A DNA stretch of 64,000 nucleotides, taken from NCBI RefSeq assembly GCF_014649775.1, contig NZ_BMTR01000023.1:1-64000 (forward strand), in the 5' to 3' direction. Position 1 is the first letter of the stretch. Each line of letters opens with the position of its first letter. Under the pieces are notes generated by a model. That model saw only the letters and a list, made by a program, of their open reading frames with translations, did no database searches and was not told the DNA's origin. Positions 32,746 to 42,465 of this stretch are shown here, in pieces. The DNA is from Streptomyces longisporoflavus. Lineage in GTDB: Bacteria > Actinomycetota > Actinomycetes > Streptomycetales > Streptomycetaceae. Both the position numbers and the translations under genes were made by a program.

Positions 32746-35700
32746 TTAGAGTTGCCGTTCGTCGACGGCAACCGTCGCCAGGCCTGCCGCGCCGTAGAGG
32801 TGAAGGGCCGTGCCCATGGGGCTGGTTCCGGTAGCCAGCGCGGGGACCGGTGCCCCGGTGAGCAGAGTGTGCCGCAGGCTGCCGGTCCGGGGGTCCCAAA
32901 TTCGCACACCACTGGCGTCGCCCGAGGCCAGTAGCGTGCGCCCGTCCGGCAGGTCAAGAGCGGTCAGCGTCAGGGTGTCCGGGAAGGCCCACGAGGCGAG
33001 CAGAGTGCCAACCGTCGTGTCCCACACGTAGATGTCGGAAGTCGTGGACGCGGCGAGCAGGATCCTGCCTTCCGCCGTGAAGGCGCACAGACTCTGCACC
33101 ATGGTGTTGGAAGCGTGCAGGGGCAGTGTGTCGATGTGTTCCCCGGAAGAGATGTCGATGAGGGAGACACACTGTTGTTGTGCCACGGCGACGACGACCT
33201 CGTGGCCGCCGGGTGAGGGTGAGGGTAGAGCGGCAAGCCAGCGCACCGTTCCCCCCTTCGGGTCGACGTCGACGGTGGAGATGACCGCTTCGCCTTCCTC
33301 GGGATCCCACACGCCACAGCGGAGTCGCGTGCGGGCTTCCACGGTGACGAACACCGGCAACCCCGTAGAAGTCACTGCAATGCACGAAGGTCGCTGGTCC
33401 AGCGGGCCGCCGGGTACGGTCGCCACAGGTTGCTGGGACACCAGGTCCCAAACGGACCATGAGTCCCGCCCTGTGACAGCTACCAGGGCGGTACCGGGCG
33501 CAGACAGGAGAGGCTGAACAGCACTGATACGCCCGAGGTTCAGGCTCCCCAGTGGTTCCCCAGACGTCGCGTCGTGGATGTCCAGGCCTCGGGGCCTGCC
33601 GACGACAAGGGCGGCCCTGGCTGCGTTCCCATCCGGAAACGGATAACTGATCCTGCACAGAGGCCATTTGCTGCGTCGGCCTGACGCCCACGGCGCCGTA
33701 TACCGTGCGGTCCCCAAGCTGTCTTCGGACTCGGCCGCGTCGACGAGATCCCAGAGCCTGACGCCTTGCGGCCCCGCCGATACAAGATGCTGCGCTGGTC
33801 CGTCATCCGGCATGGCGAGGACGTCGACGGAGGGGACGTCGGCGTCGAAGGATCGCCCCGTGCCGGTTGTGAGGTCCCGTAGGAGGATCCGGCTGCCCAT
33901 GATGTAAGCAAATGCTCTGCCTCCGGGCAGGGCTACGGGGCTATGGCCACGCGAGGGCGCCGCCACTTGCTTGCCGGTGAAGGGATCCCACGCTTCCAGG
34001 CGACGGCCAGTTTCCCCGTTGCCCACCAGAAGCAGGTCGTCTGCCTCGGGTCGTGCGACGGCCACGGGGTGTGCTGCCTGTGCGCCCCCGAAGGGCGGCT
34101 TTGAGCTGAGTCCTGTCACAGGGTCCCAGAGACGGATCCCCTGCGGAGTAACGACCGCGACCTGGGCATGACCGCTCGCCCTGCGCACGACCGCTGTTGC
34201 ATGCCGGCCGAGTCGTGAGGCCACGGATGGCCACCCGCTGCCCTCGAGCAACTTTCCGGGCCGCGCGTCCCGCGGGGTGGGTCTCCACAGAAACGCCTGG
34301 TCCTTGGTGCGGAGGAACACCTTCCAACGCGCGAACCCGTCCTCCAGGACGTGCGCTTCGATGCCGTTGGGAAGCATCGCCGCGGCGATGGTCTGGCCCG
34401 TCGCAGGGTCGCAGACCCTCACAGTGGTCGCGTCGAGTACGAGCAGGAACGTCCGCCCGCCTGTGGCCCGAATGGGCCGCAGGGAGCGCACGTACCCTCG
34501 GGATCCGAGATCCGCTACGCGCTTGCCCGTCGTGGCGTCCCAGATCCGGGTTCCACCCCTGCCACCCGCCACGGCAATGAGTGAGCGTCCGTCCAGGGTC
34601 TCCACAAGGCAGGCGGCGATCGCGTGCCGGACGGGAGGAGCCAGTACGTTCGTCGGCGCTGTCCACCGGTTCCAGACAGTCGCAACAGGGAGCCGGTCAG
34701 TTCTGTCCTGCGGGGGATCCTCAGCACCTGCGTGGAAGGCCACGCTGCCCACCCGCGAGGTGAAGTCGACCTGGTCGTCGAGGTAGGGCTCGATGATCGC
34801 GGCGGCCGTCAGGGTCCGTCGTTGCGGATCTGTCGAGGGGAGGGGCAGGCCAAGGCGGGCACGCAGGGCCGCAGAGGTCTCCTGGGCCAGCAACTCCAGC
34901 GGGACCCCGCGGTCGGTCAGAACCTCGCCTGCGGCTGCGTGCTGAAGGAAGTGCCTGCGGATGTATGGGTGCGCCAGGTGTGGTCGGGCACGGCGGACCA
35001 AGTTGGCCAGTGCTTCTACGATCGCTGCGTGCGCAGCGGCCAGCGCCTGCGGTCCGTTGGAGGGCGGCCACCAATGAGGGGTAGTGGATGCGGGCGGGGC
35101 CAACAGCCAATCGTGATCGGCTAGCAGAAGGTCGGTCAGCCGCTGGTGGACCGGCCGGTAGACCACACGGTCGTCTTCTTCTGCGGTGGCGAGGTAGCCG
35201 GTGAGGCGGCTGGAGCGAAGTGTGCGGATGGCGCGGTCGGCAGTGTCGTGAGATACGTATCCGTCACCGTAGTCATTTCCCACCAGGGCGGCGGTGACCG
35301 CCGGCCAGACCTCGGCCCAGGGCAGGCCGGCCCCTGGCGCGAATGCCGTCGCGCGGAGGACGGCGACCAACAGGCCGGCCGGAACACCGATCGACAGGGA
35401 CACCGCTCTGATGTCCTCACGCAGCAGCCCGGTAGTGCCGTCGGTGAGGCGGTCGTGCCAGCCTTCCTCGGTCAGGTCCTGGCAGGTTTCGGCTCTCCGT
35501 AGCTGGTCGGCGGCGATGCGGGCGTCCAGGAAGGACGGGGCGACCGCAGCTGCGATGGCCTGCCCAGCCTCGGCGGCGGCTTCTGGCGTTCCTCGATATG
35601 GGCTGGCCTCCGGTGCGAGCAGCAGCGTGGCGGCGTAGGAGGCGATGTCGCTCACGCTGTCGACGCCGTCGCTTCGCAGTTCCTGCGGCTCGACGCCCTC

Positions 35701-37242
35701 GATCATCAGGGCCTCGGTCAATCGCCGCAGCAGCTGATCCGCCCGCTCGTCGTGCAGGGGAGAGCTGGTCGCATAGGACATGGCGGGGGAGCTGCGGACG
35801 CCCAGAAGGAGGCGAACGGCGCCGTTGCCGTTCACCTTCAGGTGTGCCAGCGGCAGGATGACGTCGTTGACGAGCGCGAGTGGATCTTCGGCTTCGTCCA
35901 GCGCGTCGATCACCACGGAGACGGGACCAGAGGGCCCGTCGGACCGGTCGCTCACCAGCCGGATCAGGACCTGGAGCGGCAGCAGCCCCGGATCAGCCTC
36001 CGCTCGCGTACCGTCCTCGTCCCCCAGGGCGGCGAGCAGGTCCTCCACGACGACGTGCGCGGACTTGTTGCGGGCCAGGACTGCTGCGTCAACCGAGCCC
36101 GGTGCCGGCCGCAGTTCCGGAGCGATGCTGGCCACCATGGCTTCGTGGCGCGGGTCGGAGACGAAGCCCGGATCGCTGAGGGTGACGAGTCGGGCCAGCA
36201 GGGCGGACTTTCCGGACCCGGCCGCGCCGGTGACGATCAGGACGCCTGCCGGACCCTGCAAAAAACCGGTGATGCGAGTCATCGGCTCGCTACGGCCGCT
36301 GAAGTACCAGCCGGGATCATCCTCGGCAGCACGGCCGGACGCCCGGTCCAACCAGAATTCGGTCAGAGGGTCGGATGCCATGTCGGTCGCCGTGCCCGCC
36401 GCCAGTCCTGTCGCAGGGGCCAGAGCCAGTTGCCGCAGTGCCGGGTCGGCGGAGTGCTCTGGTGAGCTGTAGCGGGGGTTGGGCAGGCAGGCGCTGAGCA
36501 GGTGCTTGCGGGAATGCGGCACGATCCACTCGGCGCTGACCAGATCCTTTTCCTGGCCCTTCTCATCCCGTCCGACCTGGTCCAGGAGCTGTTCCCACTC
36601 GGCGAAGGACAGGTGGGAGGCGGTGTAGCCCGCTGCTTCGTCGCGCATCCGCTCGCATGCCAGAGCCACGCGCTGGGTGAACGAGCCCACGGTGGGTTGC
36701 ACGTAGTGGTTGCCGGCAGTCACGACGGCGATCCCGTGGTGGCTGTGGCGATCGTCGGACAGAGCTTCGAGAAGCGCACTCAGCTCGGCGCGCAGCGTGC
36801 CGGAGAAGCACGAGTCGACCAGCACCATCACGTGCTCGGACTCGCTGTCGACGACTGCAGTGATGAGTTCGCTGGTGGGGTACGCCGTGGCCAACAGACG
36901 ATCCGGCTCCGTCTCGGGGAGCGAGAGGAAGTGGCGGGGCGCATTACGGCGCAGGCCGTGGCCCGTGACGTAGACGACGACCGCTTCCTGGTAGCGGGCG
37001 GCAGCGAGGTTCTCATCCCGCAGGAACTCGCGAAGATCGTCGACGGTACGCACTGACGGGGCCCGGCTTACCTCGAAGCACCGGTCGGCGCCGAGGCCGG
37101 GGTCGGCCAGCCAGTCGGTGATCCGGCCAACTTGCTCGGCTATCGCCTCGTCGAAGCCGTCCGGCTGGTCCTCGTAGCCATCGATCGCAACCACGACCAG
37201 ACGCCGTCGGACAACACCGTCCAGATTTCCCGCACTCACCAC
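32746..37242 (-). CDS. Caspase-like protease / NACHT-type NTPase / WD40 fusion (STAND protein)
   Basis: 1498 residues in three parts. Residues 10-250 are a caspase-like (C14) domain with His95 in VVYVTGHGLR and Cys145 in VMVLVDSCFSG, both catalytic residues intact. Residues 310-600 hold a STAND/NACHT ATPase: Walker A GAAGSGKS (339-346) and Walker B VSVVIDALDE (441-450). From about 880 to the end are a dozen WD40-like repeats (RIWDATTGK, LWDPVTGL, AWDPFTGK, VWDTTVGT, IWDPRTGS), enough for two propellers. Sensor repeats, an oligomerising ATPase and a protease effector form the plan of STAND defence or regulated-death proteins. It is divergent from a hydrolase gene. Confidence 0.9.
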   Translation of the reverse strand: MVSAGNLDGVVRRRLVVVAIDGYEDQPDGFDEAIAEQVGRITDWLADPGLGADRCFEVSRAPSVRTVDDLREFLRDENLAAARYQEAVVVYVTGHGLRRNAPRHFLSLPETEPDRLLATAYPTSELITAVVDSESEHVMVLVDSCFSGTLRAELSALLEALSDDRHSHHGIAVVTAGNHYVQPTVGSFTQRVALACERMRDEAAGYTASHLSFAEWEQLLDQVGRDEKGQEKDLVSAEWIVPHSRKHLLSACLPNPRYSSPEHSADPALRQLALAPATGLAAGTATDMASDPLTEFWLDRASGRAAEDDPGWYFSGRSEPMTRITGFLQGPAGVLIVTGAAGSGKSALLARLVTLSDPGFVSDPRHEAMVASIAPELRPAPGSVDAAVLARNKSAHVVVEDLLAALGDEDGTRAEADPGLLPLQVLIRLVSDRSDGPSGPVSVVIDALDEAEDPLALVNDVILPLAHLKVNGNGAVRLLLGVRSSPAMSYATSSPLHDERADQLLRRLTEALMIEGVEPQELRSDGVDSVSDIASYAATLLLAPEASPYRGTPEAAAEAGQAIAAAVAPSFLDARIAADQLRRAETCQDLTEEGWHDRLTDGTTGLLREDIRAVSLSIGVPAGLLVAVLRATAFAPGAGLPWAEVWPAVTAALVGNDYGDGYVSHDTADRAIRTLRSSRLTGYLATAEEDDRVVYRPVHQRLTDLLLADHDWLLAPPASTTPHWWPPSNGPQALAAAHAAIVEALANLVRRARPHLAHPYIRRHFLQHAAAGEVLTDRGVPLELLAQETSAALRARLGLPLPSTDPQRRTLTAAAIIEPYLDDQVDFTSRVGSVAFHAGAEDPPQDRTDRLPVATVWNRWTAPTNVLAPPVRHAIAACLVETLDGRSLIAVAGGRGGTRIWDATTGKRVADLGSRGYVRSLRPIRATGGRTFLLVLDATTVRVCDPATGQTIAAAMLPNGIEAHVLEDGFARWKVFLRTKDQAFLWRPTPRDARPGKLLEGSGWPSVASRLGRHATAVVRRASGHAQVAVVTPQGIRLWDPVTGLSSKPPFGGAQAAHPVAVARPEADDLLLVGNGETGRRLEAWDPFTGKQVAAPSRGHSPVALPGGRAFAYIMGSRILLRDLTTGTGRSFDADVPSVDVLAMPDDGPAQHLVSAGPQGVRLWDLVDAAESEDSLGTARYTAPWASGRRSKWPLCRISYPFPDGNAARAALVVGRPRGLDIHDATSGEPLGSLNLGRISAVQPLLSAPGTALVAVTGRDSWSVWDLVSQQPVATVPGGPLDQRPSCIAVTSTGLPVFVTVEARTRLRCGVWDPEEGEAVISTVDVDPKGGTVRWLAALPSPSPGGHEVVVAVAQQQCVSLIDISSGEHIDTLPLHASNTMVQSLCAFTAEGRILLAASTTSDIYVWDTTVGTLLASWAFPDTLTLTALDLPDGRTLLASGDASGVRIWDPRTGSLRHTLLTGAPVPALATGTSPMGTALHLYGAAGLATVAVDERQL

Positions 37243-37363
37243 TCGCCCCCTGCGCCGTGCGCCTGATGAAGCACGCGATGCGCCAGCCTAGCGGGGAGAC
37301 GTACGCGGCGCCCCATGCGGCTACCATCGCCTACGGGTTCGGCAAGGGGGAAACGGGGGCGCA
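37243..37363. promoter_or_regulatory. Divergent promoter region between caspase-NACHT-WD40 and hydrolase genes
   Basis: The 121-base gap is the only possible place for both promoters. The hydrolase side ends in GGCAAGGGGGAAACGGGGGCGC before the ATG, a strong purine-rich ribosome site (shown here as GGGGGAAACGGGGG). No clear operator dyad was seen. Confidence 0.4.
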
Positions 37364-38305
37364 ATGGACGTACTTCAGATCGCCGGTGTACACGGGATCC
37401 GGCAAGGCTCCTCTGCCACGATGCTGGGGCTGAGCAGTAAGTGGCAGAAGACGGTGGACTCGGCCGTGGCGGCTTCGAAGCACGCAGAGGCAGTGGGGCC
37501 GGTCGCACTCACGGTCCCCTCCTATCGGGAGGCCTATCCCAAGACAGCCACCCGGCACATGCGTCTGGGGCCGGGGCAGATCGACGACGCCCCCGTCGAC
37601 GAGGACGAAGAGGTTTTCATCCTTGAGGTATTGGCTGCCTACGCCCCGAGTGCTCTGGCCGAGGAAGACGCCTCGCCACTGGCGGGTCACACTCTTGGTG
37701 AAGCACGCTTCACGCCACGGATCCTGCGACGCGCACGTGCCGTGGACCGGGTGGTCGGCAAGGGCGTGACCGACCGTCTGCTGTGGCTGGTCCGCGAGGC
37801 TCATGGCTACCTGCGGCACGAGGAAACTGGGGCCGCCGTACGCGCCGAGATCCGCGCAGCGCTGACCGCCACCGGTGCCCCTATGGTGATTGCCCACTCG
37901 CTGGGAAGCGTGATCTTCTACGACATGCTGACCCGTGGCGAGGTACCAATCCGGCACACTGGCGCACCCGGTGTGACTACCCTCATCACCTGCGGCTCTC
38001 CGCTGAGTTGGCTGTGTGTCCGCAAAGGCGTCCACACGCCCGGTGCTCCGCTTTCCGCGCCTGCCGGGGTGGAATGGACCAACCTCCACTCACCCAACGA
38101 CATCGTGAACAAGGGGGCGGGCTTGTCCCACCTTGCGGTGGGGGTAACGGATGTCGTGGCGCACAACGGTGGCGTCGCCAAGGCCCACGATGTCCACCGC
38201 TACTTGGCCAAAGAAACCGTCGTCGAGCTGGCCCTGAGGGCGAGGAAACGGGTAAGGGACGCTCATTCGGGAAGTTGCCCCGAACAAGCGCCCTCTGCCA
38301 GTTGA
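37364..38305 (+). CDS. Alpha/beta hydrolase (lipase/esterase-like), candidate partner of the caspase-STAND protein
   Basis: 313 residues. The N-terminal strand-loop IAGVHGIRQG gives the oxyanion-hole HG, PMVIAHSLGSVIFYDMLT carries nucleophile Ser179 in AHSLGS, HSPNDIVNKG offers the acid and AHDVHRYL the catalytic His. The family includes lipases and deacylases that work on membranes or acylated proteins. It is divergent from the caspase-NACHT-WD40 gene over 121 bases. I infer that it may be the downstream effector or substrate of that protease; this is untested. Confidence 0.75.
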   Translation: MDVLQIAGVHGIRQGSSATMLGLSSKWQKTVDSAVAASKHAEAVGPVALTVPSYREAYPKTATRHMRLGPGQIDDAPVDEDEEVFILEVLAAYAPSALAEEDASPLAGHTLGEARFTPRILRRARAVDRVVGKGVTDRLLWLVREAHGYLRHEETGAAVRAEIRAALTATGAPMVIAHSLGSVIFYDMLTRGEVPIRHTGAPGVTTLITCGSPLSWLCVRKGVHTPGAPLSAPAGVEWTNLHSPNDIVNKGAGLSHLAVGVTDVVAHNGGVAKAHDVHRYLAKETVVELALRARKRVRDAHSGSCPEQAPSAS

Positions 38306-38336
38306 AGTGCTGGTCCCCGCGGGTAAAGTCCGGGGC

Positions 38337-38888
38337 ATGTACCCGGTCGCTCGTTCCAGCGCACGTCTCAACCTGCGGGAATTCGCCAGCGCAGACGTGG
38401 AGGCGGTGCTCGCCGTGTACGGCAGCCCGGTGGCCACCGAACACCTCTCGTTCGAGCCGCGCACGCGCGAGCAGGTCGAGCAGATCGTGGCCCGATCGAT
38501 CGCAGCGGCCACGGCCACGCCCCGGACGGAGTATGCCCTGGCTGTCGTTGAGCGGGAGGCGGCCGAACTCATCGGGTTCGGCCGCCTGGCCCTCGACCCC
38601 CACCAACAGCGCGCAGCCACCATGGGCTTCGCGCTGCGCCCGGACATGTGGGGGCAGGGGTACGGCGTTGAACTGGTGCGGCTGCTGCTCGGTGTCGGGT
38701 TCAATGACCTTGACCTCCACCGTATTTGGGGTGCCCGGTCTCCGCTCAACGGGGCCTCCGCGAAGACCATGGCGGCCGTCGGCATGGTCGAGGAAGGCAC
38801 GATCCGTGAGCACGTACTGAAGGCGGGAAAGTGGCGGGACTCCGTCGTACACGCCATCCTCGACCGCGAGTTCTCTCCCGGCTCCTGA
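38337..38888 (+). CDS. GNAT-family N-acetyltransferase (RimJ/RimL type)
   Basis: 183 residues from the ATG at 38337. RLNLREFASADVEAVLAVYG opens the fold; the acetyl-CoA site region is MGFALRPDMWGQGYGVELVR, then HRIWGARSPLNGASAKTMAA and GMVEEGTIREHVLKAGKWRD, the typical RimJ/RimL layout. Such enzymes acetylate protein N-termini or small amines. The start 30 bases upstream (38307) lacks support. It follows the hydrolase gene by 31 bases. Confidence 0.8.
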   Translation: MYPVARSSARLNLREFASADVEAVLAVYGSPVATEHLSFEPRTREQVEQIVARSIAAATATPRTEYALAVVEREAAELIGFGRLALDPHQQRAATMGFALRPDMWGQGYGVELVRLLLGVGFNDLDLHRIWGARSPLNGASAKTMAAVGMVEEGTIREHVLKAGKWRDSVVHAILDREFSPGS

Positions 38889-39061
38889 TCTTGTTCAATT
38901 GCGGCCCGCCTCGGGCTCCTGCCTGGGATCGGACTGGAGCCGCCGGCCGACACCCCCTCCCGGATGAGGTCCGCCCGAGCGCGCGCCAGGACACGCAGAT
39001 GCCAGGACCTCCCGTGTCACCGGGCTCGACGGCCGTGCGTCTCCAGAGGCGATCCCACGGG

Positions 39062-39607
39062 CTACGTGCCGATGGGCAACTCACGGGCACGCTGGCGCGC
39101 GTGGGCTCGCAGTTTCGTGAGGCGGCCGTGGAAGTCGTTGTGGCGGTTCTGGTCGAGGTTCAGCGGCAGATCAAGCCGAGCGATGAACTCTGACTCCACG
39201 CCCCAGGGTTCGCCGTGCTCGACCCAGCAGACCCGGGCGTTGTGCGCCATCCACTGGCTGAGGGCGGCCTCCCCGGCTTTACCGAAGGTCATGCGCTTGC
39301 CGCTGCCTACGCGCCTCAGTTCAAGCCCGAGAAGGCAGCCGAGCGTGAGCCGCAGAGTCGAACCTGCCGCGTTGCCCCGGTAGTGATACCGCACTCGCGT
39401 CCGCAGGTTCTGCGCACTGCTCCGGTTCGCCATATACCGCGGGGCGATCCCCACGTAGAGCAATCGGCCGGCGGGCAGCTCCTCGTGGGGCGCCTGCTCG
39501 AAGTGCCACCCGTACACCCCGGCTGCCTCCGGAACGGGGCTCGGGCGCACCAAGACCTCCTGCGCCGACCACAGCCGGACGGGAGTGATGAGAGCATCAG
39601 CTTTCAC
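39062..39607 (-). CDS. GIY-YIG-like nuclease domain protein
   Basis: 181 residues from a GTG with GGAGG 5 bases upstream. GVYGWHF...RLLYVGIAP forms the two GIY-YIG strands, and NLRTRVRYHYRGNAAGSTLR contains the conserved Arg, His and Asn region; Glu in GVESEFIARL could be the metal ligand. These are small endonuclease modules of repair, restriction or defence proteins. It stands alone, convergent with the GNAT gene. A physiological role cannot be assigned. Confidence 0.7.
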   Translation of the reverse strand: MKADALITPVRLWSAQEVLVRPSPVPEAAGVYGWHFEQAPHEELPAGRLLYVGIAPRYMANRSSAQNLRTRVRYHYRGNAAGSTLRLTLGCLLGLELRRVGSGKRMTFGKAGEAALSQWMAHNARVCWVEHGEPWGVESEFIARLDLPLNLDQNRHNDFHGRLTKLRAHARQRARELPIGT

Positions 39608-39983
39608 AAAGCCTCCAGGTACGCGACGACGGATAGCCGAAGGCTACTCGCTGGTGCCGACACGCCTCTGGCATCACAACCATGCAGGCCTCTCAGCTTG
39701 GGAAGCTGAGGTGATCTACGGGCGGTTGCCCGGCTGGCCTGGCGCGGAACCGATGTCAGCGCCGGACCGCTCGTCGGGTTGGTACCCGGTGTTCCCCGTG
39801 GTTCCCCGCAGGGTCTGGCACGGGTGTGGCACGTCTACTTCCCTAGGAGTAGGTGCGCGCTTTCCAAGTGGGGTGCTGGGGTGCGTGCGTGTGATGCCAA
39901 TCGCTCCGTGGTTTCTCTGTACCACTTCCCACCAAGGTGTGGTGTAGGTCACACTGAGGACCGGTCGAAGCCAGGGGGGGACC
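39608..39983. other. Gene-free stretch with short palindromes
   Basis: No coding frame is convincing. A perfect hairpin (CTCAGCTT-GGG-AAGCTGAG, 39692-39710) is followed by another (CGGGC/GCCCG, 39719-39732). They may be terminators for rightward or leftward transcripts, or an old integration site; the tRNA reading was rejected. Confidence 0.35.
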
Positions 39984-40298
39984 ATGAGCAGTTCGCGCCT
40001 CAACGCTCCTATCCAAGCCCGCATGTACTCGAAGTCCTTGCACAAGGTGCTTTGGGTCGTCGCGGTCGTGCTATCAGCCGGCCTTCTGGCGCCGCCGCTT
40101 TTCTTCATCGCGGCCAAGAAGCGCGTCGTCAGCATGGCTGTGCCTGCGATCTACGCAGTGATCATCTATGGCTCGGTCATCGTGGCGACGATCCTCGGCA
40201 ACTCGAAGAATTGGGAGGGGCTCGTCCTCGCCATCACCATGATCGTCGCTGCCGTACACGCTGCCATCCTTGATATGGAATGGAAGCCGGGTCGGTGA
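39984..40298 (+). CDS. Small multi-helix membrane protein
   Basis: 104 residues with three hydrophobic segments: VLWVVAVVLSAGLLAPPLFF, MAVPAIYAVIIYGSVIVATI and GLVLAITMIVAAVHAAIL. Strong ribosome site AGGGGGGGACC directly before the ATG. No family recognised. It sits at the left edge of the degraded prophage-like region. Downstream, 40299-40576 shows nothing convincing. Confidence 0.65.
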   Translation: MSSSRLNAPIQARMYSKSLHKVLWVVAVVLSAGLLAPPLFFIAAKKRVVSMAVPAIYAVIIYGSVIVATILGNSKNWEGLVLAITMIVAAVHAAILDMEWKPGR

Positions 40299-40576
40299 CT
40301 GCCTAGGTGGCGATGGCCGTCTGGTGTTCGGGCTGGCGCTCCCGGGGCGCGGCGCCGATTCCACGGCCCGCAGCGGACCGGGGCCTCGTCGCGCCCGCCG
40401 CGGACGCGGGCGCGACGGCAGGCGTCACCGGAGTACCACGCGCCGTCGAGGCGCATCTCTCCGCGTAGTACGGGGCCCGCTGCGGGGGCGGCCACGCTAT
40501 GCAGTTCTTGGGCAATGCCATGGCGAGGTACTCCAATCAGTGTCGTGGGATCGCTCGCCCCGGCACTATTTGGCTC

Positions 40577-41114
40577 ATGGACCAGGGAGTAGCAGCGGTG
40601 CTGGGGGCAGCTGTCGGTGTCATCGGGACCCTGGGAACTGCGACACTGACCTATCTCGCTACCCGCCATCAGGTACGCGACCAAGGGCGCGTTGACCACG
40701 CCAAGGTGCTTCGCGAGGAACGCAAGGCGGCCTATCTGGATTTCCTGGAAGCAGCCGAGAGCTGTTCCAAGGTGTGCGATTTCGGTGGAAATCTTCGAGA
40801 CAGCGCCGCGGAGAAAACGCGGCGGCGATTTCGTGGAAATAGTCGGCGAACGATTGATGGAACAGTGCGTGACGCTGTACCGGCAGCGGCCACGGGTTGA
40901 CATGGTTGGCCCGGATGTGGCTGTGACGGCGGCCAGTAAGCTCTTTGCTGTGATGTCAACTCAAATTGCGGTTGCGATGAGAGGACTTGATACCGACGCT
41001 GGTGAGCTGGCTCCGCTATGGGATAAGCATTTGCATCTTGTGGACTCTAAGCAGATCGCGGAGACGCACTTCATCGCTGTCATCGGTGAGGCACTGGGGG
41101 TCCCTTCTCACTGA
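40577..41114 (+). pseudogene. Membrane-anchored conserved hypothetical, frameshifted
   Basis: The first frame gives MDQGVAAVLGAAVGVIGTLG then TATLTYLATRHQVRDQGRVD and an EERKAAYLDFLEAAE helix. The second frame continues GGDFVEIVGERLMEQCVTLY to the end GEALGVPSH. One base fewer in the A-run at 40814-40817 would join them. The N-terminus (short external tail, one helix, charged coiled region) matches the intact gene at 43685-44257, so two members of one family flank the phage relics. Function unknown. Confidence 0.6.
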
Positions 41115-41119
41115 TGTGG

Positions 41120-41960
41120 GCAGGTGGCGCCACTCGTGCGTGGTGGAGTGGGCAACGTAGCGAAAAAATTGGGGCGTCGGCGCCGCGCTCGGTGGCTTTG
41201 GGGTCCCAGGAGTAGCCGGGGAGTTCGGCGAGCAGGCCTTCGCGTGAGTCGTGTACGAGGATGCGGTCGGCGGCGAGCACGCTCGACACGGAGCGGATGC
41301 CGTCGGTGACGTCGTTGGTGGCGCGGGCGAGGCCGGGGGCCCGTCCTGCCACATATGCGTAGAGCAAGAGGCGGCCGACGGGTCGATGAACGTCCGCTCG
41401 GGGACGATGCCGAGGGCGTCGAGCCACGCGCGGACCGCGGCGCTGTACTGCGCGTCGGTCATGCTGCGGTGGACCGTGCGGGAGTCGTGGCGCCACTCAG
41501 TGCTCACGTACCGGCGACCGTCGGCGCCCTCGCCGAGCAGGACCGCGGCGAACGGGTTGGTGGTGCCGTAGTCGACCCCGCACCAGTGCCGGCGCATGTC
41601 GGGCAGCTCTTCGACGACGTGGCGGGCTTCGCCCCACATGTCGTAGATGGCGCCCTCGGCGACCACCCACGCTCCGTCGATCATGCGGCGGCGCCACAGA
41701 CCGACGTACTGGGAGGCGAGGTCGGCGACGTACCCGGGCGACAGGCCTGGGTTGTCGGCGAGCTTGAAGTGCCAGGAATGAAGATTGAGTTCGCCCGTCC
41801 GGCCGAGATACCCGGTCTTGGGCCAGTGGCGGCGGGGTGAGTCGGGGTCGGGCGTGGCGTACAGGCGCGCGCCGGGCACGGACAGACGGGCAAGAAGCTG
41901 GACCCGAAACCCCTTGGGCAAGAGAGTTGCCTCGTCGACGTGGGCGAGCTGCACCGTCAA
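41120..41960 (-). pseudogene. Phage terminase large subunit, truncated and frameshifted
   Basis: The fragment begins at the Walker B-like strand (AHVDEATLLPKGFRVQLLAR) and keeps GARLYATPDPDSPRRHW, HSWHFKLADNPGLSPGYVAD and the nuclease start WCGVDYGTTNPFAAVLLGEG and TFIDPSA. The ATPase N-terminus with Walker A is gone. A frame break at the G-run 41335-41339 moves the remainder (LARATNDVTDGIRSVSSVLA) to another frame, and a further join near 41170 deletes part of the C-terminus. A non-functional prophage relic, directly downstream of the degenerate small-subunit-like gene. Confidence 0.8.
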
Positions 41961-42465
41961 GCCGGTAGGCGGCTCCCGGCGCGGGCATCAGCGGCGCCGA
42001 TCAGGTGCACGGTACGCCGAGGATCGTCGCCGGCGGCGCTGCCGACGGGTGCGGGGCGTAGGGAGGTGCCGACGGCGGCCTGTACCGAGGCGACGATCGC
42101 ACGTTGGTCGCCGAACCGGGGTTGCGGTAGGTGGTCTCGTGCCGCTCGCCCTCGCGGTCGGCGAACTCGCTGTGAGTGGTGGGGGCCCATAGCTGGGTGC
42201 GTAGGCGCTCGGCGTCGCCCTGTAGGGCGAGGGCGAGGGCGGCGCGGCGGGATGCGAGGTCGGCGGTACGGGCGCGGGTGGCGGCGTCGACCTGCGGGGC
42301 GCGGTCACACGATCGGGGCGGGTCGAACGGTTCGGCGATCTTCGCGACAGTCGAAGGGCTGCGATTGACGGCACGGGCGACGGCATTTCGTGACTGGCCC
42401 GCAGCGTGCAGCGATCTGACCTCGCGGCGATCCGTATTGGTAATGGGGGAGGGCGGAACAATACC
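41957..42465 (-). pseudogene. Helix-turn-helix phage protein (terminase small-subunit-like), degenerate
   Basis: One frame reads VRSLHAAGQSRNAVARAVNR and SPSTVAKIAEPFDPPRSCDR, a helix-turn-helix start typical of actinophage small packaging proteins, then AATRARTADLASRRAALALA. It continues in another frame as RFGDQRAIVASVQAAVGTSL after a G4 run at 42118-42121 that would need five bases. No start codon remains. Position before the terminase fragment supports the identity. Confidence 0.6.

Noticed and set aside
39692-39732. Hairpin with loop TTGGGAA resembling a tRNA-Pro(GGG) anticodon arm, followed by a second hairpin, as a tRNA or attachment site
   Set aside because: The flanking bases do not form an acceptor stem, D-arm or a T-loop with GTTCRA, so the resemblance is limited to one arm.
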